Shown here: positions 8,626 to 15,934 of the stretch, piece by piece
How the letters are laid out: each line of letters begins with the position of its first letter
How positions within the stretch are numbered: the stretch's first letter is position 1
From: Chloroflexota bacterium
Lineage (GTDB): Bacteria > Chloroflexota > Anaerolineae > Aggregatilineales > Phototrophicaceae
Assembly: GCA_023430545.1 (NCBI GenBank)
Contig: JAEZAF010000062.1
Coordinates: forward strand, 1-31,216
Direction of reading: 5' to 3'
Length of the DNA: 31,216 nucleotides
Program-made: the position numbers and the translations under genes
The notes under the pieces: generated by a model
The model's database searches: none
What the model was told of the DNA's origin: nothing
The model's input: the letters and a program-made list of their open reading frames with translations, nothing else

Positions 8626-8781
8626 ATGAAGAAGACACTCACGCAAAAACTGGTCGCCGCAGCACTGTTGGCTGCAATGCTTCTCCTGAGCGCACAGTTA
8701 TCGTTCGCCGGGCCTGCCTCTGCAGGTGGCGCACCTTCCGGCGCTCCCACCACTGAGGGCAAGCTCTCCTGGAATACCTAG
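8626..8781 (+). CDS. Small secreted peptide (51 residues), unknown function
   Basis: ATG at 8626 follows an AGAGG site by 6 bases; stop TAG at 8779. Residues 1-28 are a textbook signal peptide: MKKTLTQK, a Leu/Ala-rich core, then SFAGPASA with cleavage possible after SFA or PASA. The mature peptide would be only 17-23 residues, ending GAPSGAPTTEGKLSWNT, with no cysteine. It has its own extended -10 promoter and its own terminator, so it is a free-standing transcription unit. I do not recognise the family. It could be a signalling peptide, a small envelope component, or a degraded secreted protein; the intact signals on both sides argue against decay. Confidence 0.8.
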   Translation: MKKTLTQKLVAAALLAAMLLLSAQLSFAGPASAGGAPSGAPTTEGKLSWNT

Positions 8782-8808
8782 AGAGCGGCATGGCATTCTG
8801 AGAACAAT

Positions 8809-8839
8809 AAAAGCGCTGGACTTGGTTCCGGCGCTTTTT
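8809..8839. terminator. Bidirectional terminator between the peptide gene and the HEAT gene
   Basis: A 12-bp stem (8809-8820 with 8827-8838, one G-T pair) with core AAAAGCGC/GCGCTTTT. T5 follows on the plus strand and TTTTATTGTT on the minus strand, so it can serve both convergent genes. Confidence 0.88.
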
Positions 8840-8863
8840 GTTTGGTGATAATTCAATCCCGGA

Positions 8864-9610
8864 TCATTCGATTACAATCGAACTACGTTTGATATTTTCA
8901 ATAGCGTTAACCGCTTCGTCACTGACGCTGCCCCACCCTGGCAGCACCTTATGATCCTCATTCGCTACCTGCATCAGTGCGGGGATGGCATCTTCACCCC
9001 CAACTATCCCCAACGAGAATGCACTCCAGAAGCGCACTTCATCTGATGGATCAGACAGGAGATTAATCAGCATAGGTGCTAACGATCCGTCACCGATATT
9101 TGAGACCGCTTCCACTGCCATTCCACGAAGGCTCGCATCCTCAGCCTGATTCCTGATCACCGAAATCAATATATCGACACCTTCTGAGTTTGCAATTCTA
9201 CCGTAGGAATACACAGCCAGTTTACGCGTTTCAACATCACTGCTGCTATCAATCAGCGCTTCAAGCGCCCGAATTGCATCATCCGAAACGATGTGCAGAT
9301 CACCTACGCCAATGACCGCCTGATAACGCAGATCAGCATCTTCGGCAGAGAAAAGGCTTAATAATGCATCGGCAATCTGTTCCTGCTGGCGCTTTGTCGG
9401 TTTCAAGCGCGGCAGCAGCCAACACGCTGTGACACGCGCTTCGAGCGGCTTTGTATCATCGTTGACAGATTTGAGCAAAGCCCTGAATGAGCTGACGCCA
9501 TTATCCAGCAGCATCTGGATGTTGTCGGCTGTACGCTGACGATACTGAGGGCCTATCCGCTGAGCTAACGCAGCTAATTGTTGCTGAAATGATTGACTTT
9601 TCCTGCTCAA
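8864..9610 (-). CDS. HEAT-repeat protein
   Basis: The frame is open to 9703, but its first codons lie across the terminator of the upstream gene (9645-9676). TTG at 9610 has GGAGAG exactly 6 bases upstream and begins just after that terminator, so it is the preferred start (248 residues). Helical pairs of about 31 residues repeat through residues 50-240: ARVTACWLLPRL, LRYQAVIGVGDL, TRKLAVYSYGRI, LRGMAVEAVSNIGD, VRFWSAFSLGIVGG, a pattern of HEAT or PBS-lyase-like repeats. These form scaffolds for protein binding, and no catalytic motif is seen. It follows another HEAT gene on the same strand; the two may be related in role. Partner unknown. Confidence 0.85.
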   Translation of the reverse strand: MSRKSQSFQQQLAALAQRIGPQYRQRTADNIQMLLDNGVSSFRALLKSVNDDTKPLEARVTACWLLPRLKPTKRQQEQIADALLSLFSAEDADLRYQAVIGVGDLHIVSDDAIRALEALIDSSSDVETRKLAVYSYGRIANSEGVDILISVIRNQAEDASLRGMAVEAVSNIGDGSLAPMLINLLSDPSDEVRFWSAFSLGIVGGEDAIPALMQVANEDHKVLPGWGSVSDEAVNAIENIKRSSIVIE

Positions 9611-9644
9611 AGGCGACTCTCCAGTGTATTCAGCCACCAGAAAC

Positions 9645-9676
9645 AAAAAGCCCCATGCACAATGAAGCACAGGGGC
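9645..9676 (-). terminator. Terminator of HEAT gene 9731-10240
   Basis: On the minus strand, GCCCC plus TGC pairs with GCA plus GGGGC across a small internal loop, followed by TTTTTGTTT. It lies inside the naive extension of the downstream reading frame, which supports the later TTG start of that gene. Confidence 0.65.
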
Positions 9677-9730
9677 CGTACCGGTTGATTTATTTCCCGT
9701 CACCGTTGTTATGTTCAGCGGAGCGTCCGC

Positions 9731-10240
9731 CTACATCTCCATGACGGGATCAGGTTCGACATCGCGGCTGGGACGCCAGCCGAGCTTCTGCAGGGCATCC
9801 AGTGCAGCATCGCGGGCTTTGTCCTTGCCGGAGGCTGCGAATTCCAGCAGCGGCCCGATCGCACGCGGATCGCCCAGCTTGCCGAGCGCTTCAGCGGCAT
9901 ACAGCGGCGTCTGGTAGCCGGGGGCGTCGAGCGCACGGATCAGCGGCTCGACCGCGCGGATGTCCTTCATCTTGCCGAGCATCAGGGCGGCGCGACCGCG
10001 CACAATCAGATCCTCGTGCTCATTTTCTACAGCCATCATTAATGCGCGCACGGCCTGGTCTCCACCGACCATCCCGAGCTTCATCACGGCTGTCCGTCGT
10101 TTATCCTTATTGGTATCCCGAAGTTCAGCCATTAGCTGTCTCATGATGTTCGGGTCTGTTTCCCCCATGATGGGTTTCCTTTCCACTTGCAGGTCCGCTG
10201 ACGCCTCCTTCAACGAATAAAGGATGTCGGTGTTGGTCAT
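9731..10240 (-). CDS. HEAT-repeat protein (PBS lyase-like)
   Basis: 169 residues; AAAGGG lies upstream of the ATG. Four HEAT-like units span about 30-155: KRRTAVMKLGMVGGDQAVRA, VRGRAALMLGKMKDIRAVEP, LYAAEALGKLGDPRAIGPLL, ARDAALDALQKLGW. The DxRAVxPLIxAL pattern is typical of PBS lyase HEAT-like repeats. In most bacteria such proteins are adaptors rather than lyases, and there is no phycobilisome context here. The first 30 residues are non-repetitive and charged. It is followed by its own terminator, then a second HEAT gene. Substrate or partner unknown. Confidence 0.87.
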   Translation of the reverse strand: MTNTDILYSLKEASADLQVERKPIMGETDPNIMRQLMAELRDTNKDKRRTAVMKLGMVGGDQAVRALMMAVENEHEDLIVRGRAALMLGKMKDIRAVEPLIRALDAPGYQTPLYAAEALGKLGDPRAIGPLLEFAASGKDKARDAALDALQKLGWRPSRDVEPDPVMEM

Positions 10241-10391
10241 GAGTCGTCCCTTTCCTGCGGATAATCAATGAGTGCGGGTTTTAACCTGACGGTTTCACTT
10301 TATAACATCCGATTGCGACTGGTACCTGATCTGCTTCTGCAACAGCGGGTTTGATAACGTCTGTCATCGACCGCGTATTGATCGCCTTGAA

Positions 10392-10419
10392 ATAATGTAC
10401 ACTGATTTATTCGTTTCAA
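10392..10419 (-). promoter_or_regulatory. Possible promoter for HEAT gene 9731-10240
   Basis: Minus strand: TTGAAA (10414-10419), 16 bases, CATTAT (10392-10397), in the 232-base gap after the ABC ATPase gene. The leader would be about 145 bases. An alternative weak box (TTATAA) lies nearer the gene. Low certainty. Confidence 0.28.
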
Positions 10420-10472
10420 CGTATACGATTGGCATACGCTTGACGTTCATCCCTGATACCCATGACAACTGA

Positions 10473-11234
10473 TCACAGGATATCGGTCTGCTCTACCCTA
10501 TCACCCAGCGCATGATACTCGCGGGTAATATGAAGCTGACCGTCGTGGATGCGACCCACGCGGTCTGCCAGCGGTACAATCTCGGGATTATGGGTCGCCA
10601 TGACCAGTGTTCGACCGGCCCGGCGGGTTAAATCGAGCAGCAGTTCCAGTACACGTTCGCCGGTCTCTTCATCCAGATTACCAGTTGGCTCATCTGCCAG
10701 TACCAGCATGGGTTCATGGACCAGCGCCCGTGCGATCGCCACCCGCTGCTGTTCTCCACCGCTGAGTTTATCGGGAAAGGCCTCGGCACGATGGGCAAGC
10801 CCTACCCGCTCCAGCAGACGAAGCGCCGCTTCATCACTCTGACGACGCGAGCTTCCGCGAAGTTCCAGCGGCAGCGTTACATTTTCAAGTACGGTGAGCG
10901 TAGGGATGAGGTTGAAAAACTGGAATACGATGCCGATATCATCACGGCGAAAGCGGGTGAGTTCACGTTCATTCAGGCGGGTGATATCGGTGCCGGCGAC
11001 GATGATCTCACCGCTGTCAGCCCGATCTATACCACTGACGAGGTTGAGCAGCGTACTCTTACCACTGCCGCTCTTTCCGAGCATCACGAAGAATTCGCCG
11101 GGCATGATTTCGAGATTGACCGCATCCAGCACACGGCGTGATTTTCCACCCTCATCGAAATGCTTGGTGAGGTTTTGGATCACGACCAGGGGCGTCCGCC
11201 CGGAGACATCTTGATTCATTCTGTGATTATCCAC
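10473..11234 (-). CDS. ABC transporter ATP-binding protein (LolD/MacB type)
   Basis: 253 residues from GTG 11234, with AGGAG 4 bases upstream; ATG 11219 is an alternative start. Walker A GKSGSGKST at 53-61, Q-loop in IVFQFFNLIPTLTVLENV, signature LSGGEQQR, Walker B LVLADEPTGNLD and H-loop ATHNPE. The FQ.FNLIPTLT.LENV motif is typical of the MacB/LolD/FtsE-like class, which powers mechanotransmission-type permeases (FtsX fold) for lipoprotein, peptide or drug handling. No permease gene is adjacent: the upstream neighbour is divergent and the downstream one is a HEAT protein. The partner must be elsewhere in the genome. Intact motifs suggest a working ATPase. Confidence 0.92.
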   Translation of the reverse strand: MDNHRMNQDVSGRTPLVVIQNLTKHFDEGGKSRRVLDAVNLEIMPGEFFVMLGKSGSGKSTLLNLVSGIDRADSGEIIVAGTDITRLNERELTRFRRDDIGIVFQFFNLIPTLTVLENVTLPLELRGSSRRQSDEAALRLLERVGLAHRAEAFPDKLSGGEQQRVAIARALVHEPMLVLADEPTGNLDEETGERVLELLLDLTRRAGRTLVMATHNPEIVPLADRVGRIHDGQLHITREYHALGDRVEQTDIL

Positions 11235-11581
11235 CTAACTCCTGAACCTTGCAACGAAAGTTTACCTTTTTCCTATACGTTTACGCGGCCTTTGACAGAT
11301 TGTTTTTCACAGCGATTGGCTGCAATCTGTTTGTGCCAATTTTCACATCTTAGCAGCACAATCCGGTTGTGTCACGTTTAATTCTGATATTATTCCAGTA
11401 AACCGCCTCTCATTTATGGATTTAAATGTGATGCCCCAGTGCCTACCTGCATGGGACGATTTCAAACACACCCCAAGAGTATGGCATGCAGTATCCCTCT
11501 TTAACATCGTCCATATTGACGGTTTTGGATGTCTATTGCGCCTATATGCGGATAAGAAATCGCTGAATCGTGTCCAGATCG
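11235..11581. other. Gene-free divergent region
   Basis: About 350 bases between the ABC ATPase (minus) and pterin dehydratase (plus). A 94-codon minus frame here has no ribosome site or domain pattern and was not accepted. CACAA-TCCGG-TTGTG is a short inverted repeat near 11357-11371 that could be an operator. Nothing else was recognised. Confidence 0.4.
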
Positions 11582-11590
11582 TGCTATAGT
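11582..11590 (+). promoter_or_regulatory. Extended -10 promoter of pterin dehydratase gene
   Basis: TGCTATAGT is an extended -10 box. Transcription from about 11597 leaves room for the AGAGAGG site at 11611-11617 and supports the ATG at 11626. The -35 is weak. Confidence 0.55.
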
Positions 11591-11625
11591 GCCATAGACA
11601 GGTAATGAACAGAGAGGACGATGAC

Positions 11626-11928
11626 ATGGCAGCGCAGGCATTGACCGAGGATCAGATCAGCGAGCGTTTGCACCAGCTTTCCGGCTGGCAGCGCGATGGG
11701 GATCAGATCACACGCACCTATACCTTCGACAGCTATGCGGCGGGGCTGGCCTTTGCTACTGCCGCCGGTGTGATCGCGGACGGACGCGACCATCACCCGG
11801 ACATGACCATCGGCTACAAGAAAGTCACACTGAGTTTCACCACCCACGACGCCGGAAGCCAACTGACAGCGAAGGACTTCGAGACCGCCGCCGCCATCGA
11901 AGCCATCGACTATCGCGGTAAATCCTGA
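11626..11928 (+). CDS. phhB: Pterin-4a-carbinolamine dehydratase family protein
   Basis: 100 residues from ATG 11626, chosen because AGAGAGG lies 8 bases upstream; an in-frame ATG at 11605 would put the start almost at the transcription start. The family signature is complete: DHHPDM (His56, His57), then Tyr64, His74 in TTHD and Asp84 in TAKD. The enzyme dehydrates 4a-hydroxytetrahydrobiopterin during pterin recycling. No aromatic amino acid hydroxylase is present in the window, so it may have another role, as is common for PCD-like proteins in bacteria. It is followed after 14 bases by a membrane protein gene, probably in the same transcript. Confidence 0.93.
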   Translation: MAAQALTEDQISERLHQLSGWQRDGDQITRTYTFDSYAAGLAFATAAGVIADGRDHHPDMTIGYKKVTLSFTTHDAGSQLTAKDFETAAAIEAIDYRGKS

Positions 11929-11942
11929 TTGGAGGTGCAGCC

Positions 11943-12449
11943 ATGACGAGCGAATCCCTGACACAGCCGACACGACCCGAACTGAGCAGGATTTCAAAAC
12001 GGCGCTGGATACAGATCGTACTGGCGGTACTGCTGTTCAACCCTATTTCGCTGATGATAGCTGTGTTTGCAGGTACGGCCCTGCTGGGGCGGATTCAGGA
12101 CGGTATCGTGATGGAGCGCTATTCACGGCCCTTCTTCGAGATGGAACTGCCGCCGCAGACCGTCGAGCTTGACCGCGACACTCGCATTGTCTACGGCGGC
12201 ACACGCGGATGCCAGTTCGAGGTCACACGAACGGTAGAGTCCGCACTCAGTCAGGAAGCACTGGCCGCCCATCTGCATGCTGTCCGTTTTGACACGCCGC
12301 ACGGCGATCCGTCAATTGTCAGCGACGATGGTAAGGCGATCGTAGAGGTCAGACCGGGGGATGGAGCGAATAGCTATACACTGGCGCTGATCAGCGAGAA
12401 CGCCTATCAGTCCGAGCCGCCGTGGATGATCGGCTGCGGCCTGCATTAG
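11943..12449 (+). CDS. Single-helix membrane protein, unknown function
   Basis: 168 residues with a strong GGAGGTG site before the ATG. Residues 1-21 are polar and basic (SKRRW), a hydrophobic segment spans about 23-49, and the remaining 120 residues are probably outside the membrane. Two glycine-flanked cysteines (GCQFEV near 90 and GCGLH at the end) could pair. No family was recognised. It starts 14 bases after phhB and is likely co-transcribed with it, though nothing links the two functionally. It ends before a GC hairpin. Confidence 0.8.
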   Translation: MTSESLTQPTRPELSRISKRRWIQIVLAVLLFNPISLMIAVFAGTALLGRIQDGIVMERYSRPFFEMELPPQTVELDRDTRIVYGGTRGCQFEVTRTVESALSQEALAAHLHAVRFDTPHGDPSIVSDDGKAIVEVRPGDGANSYTLALISENAYQSEPPWMIGCGLH

Positions 12450-12479
12450 AGACAATTTGAATGTTGGTTATCCTCAGGT

Positions 12480-12499
12480 GGGCCGGAAGAGTCCGGCCC
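12480..12499. terminator. Possible weak terminator hairpin between convergent genes
   Basis: A perfect 8-bp stem GGGCCGGA/TCCGGCCC with AGAG loop lies between the convergent genes ending at 12449 and 12565. Neither side has a T run, so it may be a stem without terminator activity. Confidence 0.4.
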
Positions 12500-12564
12500 C
12501 TGCATTTGTGTGGGGTGCAGGGACAACGGCTGCGCTGTCGGCTGCAAGAGTAGAAGGTGTTTTA

Positions 12565-13488
12565 TCATCCCGCATAGGAAACACCAGAACGATAGGTGTT
12601 GATCTGCACACGGGCCTGTTTCTGGTTCAGCCAGTATTCGAACGTCATCAGGCCGGGGTGAATACCGCGCAGTTCGTCAATATCGGCCTGATACCCTTCG
12701 CGATCCAGCCATTCCGCCAGCAGACGGATATCGGACGGGATGCGGCGGCTGATCAGGAAGCCGGGAAGCGGCAGCGTGGCGATCTGCCCGCCCTGAATAC
12801 GCCGTCGGATGCGGACGATCTGCGCCAGCGTCAGGGCATCACCAGCCAGTTCCAGCGTCCGCCCGATGTAGACTTCCGATTGGGCAAAGGCAATCGAGGC
12901 GAAACAGGCGATGTCATCGACCGCGATGAGCTGAAGCGCACGGTCAGATCGCACCCGCGTGGACAGCGCCGAGATCATCAGCAGGTTGGCGAGGCCGCCA
13001 TCGTAAAAACCTTCCATCAGCAGTGAGGGGCGCAGGATGGACACAGGCAGGCCGGATGCATGGAGTGCCTGCTCTATCTTCCATTTCGCTTCTAACAGCG
13101 GGATGCCGCTGATACGGTCTGCACCGCCAGCCGAGCTGTAAACAAAGTGCCGCACCCCCGCCGATTTCGCCACATCGATCAACAACTGAGCCTGATTCAC
13201 CAGCGACGTGCTATCGGCATCCGCCTCGGCAGACTGGACGCTGTAAACACCATAGACACCCGCCAGCGCCCGAACCAGCGTGGCACGATCTTCAGGGCCG
13301 GCTTCCAGCACCTCGACGCCGTGTTTCAGCAGATACTTCATGGCAGCATGCTCGAAAGGTAATCGGCGGCGTGTGAGCGCACGCACCGTCCAGCCGTCCT
13401 TCAGCAGGCAGCGGATGACGGCCATGCCCTGCTTCTCTAATGCTTCTGTCACAAGGATAATTTTTTGCGGACTTTGAGGACTCTCCAT
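12565..13488 (-). CDS. NmrA-like NAD(P)-binding-fold protein with altered glycine motif
   Basis: 307 residues from ATG 13488, chosen because GGAAGG lies 10 bases upstream; GTG 13506 is an alternative. The fold is recognisable: ALAGVYGVYSVQ, AGVRHFVYSSAGGADR, GIPLLEAKWKIEQALHASG, LPVSILRPSLLMEGF, features of the atypical SDR family of NmrA and HSCARG. These proteins bind NADP(H) and often act as redox sensors rather than enzymes. The usual GATGxQG loop is replaced by TEALEKQG (residues 14-21), losing two of three glycines, so nucleotide binding may be weak or lost. A MarR regulator gene lies directly upstream on the same strand, with a shared operator-like palindrome before both genes. Confidence 0.88.
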   Translation of the reverse strand: MESPQSPQKIILVTEALEKQGMAVIRCLLKDGWTVRALTRRRLPFEHAAMKYLLKHGVEVLEAGPEDRATLVRALAGVYGVYSVQSAEADADSTSLVNQAQLLIDVAKSAGVRHFVYSSAGGADRISGIPLLEAKWKIEQALHASGLPVSILRPSLLMEGFYDGGLANLLMISALSTRVRSDRALQLIAVDDIACFASIAFAQSEVYIGRTLELAGDALTLAQIVRIRRRIQGGQIATLPLPGFLISRRIPSDIRLLAEWLDREGYQADIDELRGIHPGLMTFEYWLNQKQARVQINTYRSGVSYAG

Positions 13489-13531
13489 GATGCTGTGACC
13501 TTCCACTCGAAAACGCTAAAAATGATTTAGT

Positions 13532-13541
13532 TAGCCGGCTA
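13532..13541. promoter_or_regulatory. Candidate MarR operator before the NmrA-like gene
   Basis: TAGCCGGCTA is a perfect 10-bp palindrome 44 bases before the ATG at 13488. The same core recurs with one change before the marR gene (14065-14076), and T/A-rich flanks are alike in both. Confidence 0.55.
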
Positions 13542-13615
13542 CATAAAATCTGAAGGTAAAACCCGGATCGCGACCCGACGATGAAGGGGTAAGCGGTGGG
13601 CGGTCTGGTTGAGGA

Positions 13616-14047
13616 TCACCGGTTTAAATTTTCCTGTACCTGTAATAAGAGACGACGCAGCAGCGCGCATTCTTCCGGAGTCATATTACGTGTAATCTGG
13701 GCTTCCATTTCCGCCCAGACCTGTTTCATCGCGGTCTGGAGGGCATCACTCCGTGCGGTCAGATAGACGCGGGTCACGCGGCTGTCCTCCGCATCTGTCC
13801 GGCGTTCGACCAGACCCGCTTCCTGCATCCGCGAGAGGACTTTGCTCATGGTTGCGGGCTGCACACGGGCTTTCTCAGCAAGCTGAGTCTGCGTCTGGCC
13901 GTTGTCCTGCCACAGATGCTTGAGGATCACTTCCTGTCCTGCATACAGCCCCAGATCGGCAATCATCCGATCCATCGCGTTACGGTGGGCCTTGCAGACA
14001 TAGCTGAGCGCAAAACTGACAGTTTCGGTTAATGAAGCTTCCGGCAT
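13616..14047 (-). CDS. MarR family transcriptional regulator
   Basis: 143 residues. The winged helix is clear: TQTQLAEKARVQPATMSKVL (helix-turn-helix, about 53-72), then RMQEAGLVERRTDAEDSRVT, with the D-x-R wing, and YLT. N- and C-terminal helices for dimerisation flank it. MarR proteins repress nearby genes and release DNA when they bind phenolic or oxidant ligands. A TTGACT-18-TACACT promoter with a palindrome over the start point suggests autorepression, and the same palindrome before the NmrA-like gene suggests that gene is its target. The ligand cannot be told from sequence. Confidence 0.93.
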   Translation of the reverse strand: MPEASLTETVSFALSYVCKAHRNAMDRMIADLGLYAGQEVILKHLWQDNGQTQTQLAEKARVQPATMSKVLSRMQEAGLVERRTDAEDSRVTRVYLTARSDALQTAMKQVWAEMEAQITRNMTPEECALLRRLLLQVQENLNR

Positions 14048-14064
14048 AAAGCGGCTTTATTTCG

Positions 14065-14076
14065 TTAGACGGCTAA
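14065..14076. promoter_or_regulatory. Candidate MarR auto-operator
   Basis: TTAGACGGCTAA is palindromic except for one position. It overlaps the predicted transcription start (about 14074) of the marR promoter and matches the palindrome at 13532-13541. Confidence 0.58.
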
Positions 14077-14080
14077 ATAA

Positions 14081-14110
14081 AGTGTATGGAAAAATGGCAC
14101 GCCGAGTCAA
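14081..14110 (-). promoter_or_regulatory. Promoter of the marR gene
   Basis: Minus strand: TTGACT (14105-14110), 18 bases, TACACT (14081-14086). The operator palindrome lies immediately downstream. Confidence 0.6.
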
Positions 14111-14143
14111 GTGAGCCGATGGTGAATTGGATTCAGTGCGGCT

Positions 14144-15049
14144 TTACGCGGGGACGACCACAACCCCTTCGTGGCGTGTCAGTTCGGTGAAAAGATCAGT
14201 CAGGCGCTGGGTCATCTGGCTGACCGTGCCATCCCCGATGGTACGACCGTCCACGGTGGTGACAGCGGCCAGTTCCCCCATCGTGCCAGTGCAGAACATC
14301 TCGTCGGCGCGATAGACTTCCGCCAGCGTGATATCGCGCACCTCATGCGGGATGCCATTGTCGCGGCAGAGCTTCAGCACCGTGCTGCGGGTGATGCCTT
14401 CCGGACAGGACGTGGTCTCCGGTGTGAGGACGACACCCTCATGCACGATAAAGACATGGGTGGCATTGGTCTCCGCGATGAAGCCGCGCAGGTCGAGCAT
14501 CAGCGCGTCGTCGGCTCCGGCGGCATTGGCATGGATTTTCGCCAGAATCGAATTGATCAGGTTACAGGAGTGGATCTTCTGATCGACACACTCCGGCGGG
14601 ATACGGCGGATGCTGGATGTGACCAGTGTCAGGCCGCTTTTGTCGTAGACCGGCGGCTTGTGCTCGGCCAGCACGATCAGCGTCGGCCCCTGTGTATTCA
14701 GGCGTGGGTCCATGCCGCTGGTGTATTTGACACCGCGAGTCAGCGTCAGCCGGATATGGACGCCGTCGGTCATGCTGTTGGCTTCCAGTGTCCGGCGGAT
14801 CTCGGCAATCAGGTGATCGTGCGATGGGATCTCGGCGAACGCCATCGCCTTTGCCGAGTCACGCAGACGGTCAAGGTGTTCGACCAGCTTAAAGATGCGT
14901 CCATTGTAGAGGCGCAACCCTTCCCAGACGGCATCGCCGCCCTGCACGGCGGAGTCAAACGGGCTGATCCCGGCCTGATCGCGGTGAATCAGGCTGCCGT
15001 TGATATTGATGAGCAGATCGCGGTTCTTTTCGTTGTACTGCTGATGCAT
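14144..15049 (-). CDS. PLP-dependent class IV aminotransferase (branched-chain/D-amino acid type)
   Basis: 301 residues from ATG 15049. The frame extends further upstream but would overlap the preceding gene, and homology begins at DLLININGSLIHRDQAGISP. Fold-type IV features: DAVWEGLRLYNGRIFKLVEH, RLTLTRG, Lys158 in VDQKIHSCNLINSI as the PLP lysine, Glu193 in FIAETNATHVF, and CTGTMGELAAVTTVDGR. Length fits BCAT and D-amino acid transaminases. Substrate cannot be fixed from sequence; IlvE-like activity is one option. It lies 43 bases after a sulfotransferase-like gene on the same strand. In plants, proteins named branched-chain aminotransferase-like contain both domains fused, so the pair probably works together. 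Confidence 0.9.
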   Translation of the reverse strand: MHQQYNEKNRDLLININGSLIHRDQAGISPFDSAVQGGDAVWEGLRLYNGRIFKLVEHLDRLRDSAKAMAFAEIPSHDHLIAEIRRTLEANSMTDGVHIRLTLTRGVKYTSGMDPRLNTQGPTLIVLAEHKPPVYDKSGLTLVTSSIRRIPPECVDQKIHSCNLINSILAKIHANAAGADDALMLDLRGFIAETNATHVFIVHEGVVLTPETTSCPEGITRSTVLKLCRDNGIPHEVRDITLAEVYRADEMFCTGTMGELAAVTTVDGRTIGDGTVSQMTQRLTDLFTELTRHEGVVVVPA

Positions 15050-15092
15050 TTCAGAGAAGTCTCCGTTAGAGGTTAAAAGGAAAACCGCGTGA

Positions 15093-15845
15093 TCACTGGC
15101 CGAGGCGGTGACGATACAGGGACTGGTACAGGGCATCGGCTTCATGCAGCAGCGGCTGAAGCGATGGCGGCACATCGACCGATTTCGGCTGATACGGTTC
15201 AAAACCGGTGGAGCGCTCGACTGCCGCATACCAGTGTTTCGCCCATACGCCATCAGTCGAACGCCGCCCCGGTGCCCATGACAGCATGGCGTCATCGAAC
15301 GTCACCTCGAGCGCCTCGCACAGCAGAGTCAGCATCCGGCGCGGATTTTTCAGCACATCGGCGGCATCAATCACCGGCGGGGTGCGGCCAGTATCGCGCC
15401 GTACCTGCTCGAACAGCGCCTGCTGCTGCGGCAGGCCGGTCTGGTCAAGCTGTGGATCAGGCAGCACCTTTGCCAGTGAGACGATCATCTCGCGGGGATC
15501 GCGGATCAGGAACGCGTTACGCAGATGCTGAATCCAGCCGGTATGCGCCGCCAGTTCCCCGATCAGATGATGCGTCATGTGCTTCTGATAATCGACTGTG
15601 CAGCCGTCGGGCAGATCTTCGGTCAGCGATGCAACCACGCTGCGCCAGTCGGTCTCATGGACGTGGACGATCTCATCTGCGCCGGGGTGCTGGTCCCGGT
15701 GCGGGGTCTGTGTCAGATAATAGGCGTAGAACGGCTCATCGCGCACGTAGGTATCGGCGCGGCTGCCCCACGAGCGCATCATGGCCGTCGAGATGTTGCG
15801 CGGCCCGGACCACATAGCGATGTGAATGGGTTGTACAGGTGACAA
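15093..15845 (-). CDS. Sulfotransferase-like P-loop protein, paired with aminotransferase
   Basis: 250 residues from a TTG start at 15845; the next Met lies inside the P-loop, so TTG is kept despite a weak ribosome site. MWSGPRNISTAMMRSW (11-26) is the 5'-phosphosulfate-type loop. RDEPFYAYYLTQT, FLIRDPREMIVSLAKVLPD (3'-phosphate-type motif), PPVIDAADVLKNPRRMLTLL and DGVWAKHWYAAVERSTGF follow. This pattern matches the N-terminal half of plant branched-chain aminotransferase-like proteins and bacterial sulfotransferase-like proteins. Whether it transfers sulfate is not known. It is transcribed toward the class IV aminotransferase gene, 43 bases away, suggesting a shared operon. Confidence 0.87.
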   Translation of the reverse strand: MSPVQPIHIAMWSGPRNISTAMMRSWGSRADTYVRDEPFYAYYLTQTPHRDQHPGADEIVHVHETDWRSVVASLTEDLPDGCTVDYQKHMTHHLIGELAAHTGWIQHLRNAFLIRDPREMIVSLAKVLPDPQLDQTGLPQQQALFEQVRRDTGRTPPVIDAADVLKNPRRMLTLLCEALEVTFDDAMLSWAPGRRSTDGVWAKHWYAAVERSTGFEPYQPKSVDVPPSLQPLLHEADALYQSLYRHRLGQ

Positions 15846-15934
15846 GGCAGGACTCGGTCTACAGGCGGAAAATCAGACCGCAGATTGTAGCGCAGTTTCG
15901 TCTCTTTATCCCAGCGGTTACCGGCGCTTTATGC

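Noticed and set aside
11343..11627. 94-codon minus-strand frame in the divergent gap
   Set aside because: No ribosome site and no recognisable pattern, and it overlaps the promoter and start of phhB.
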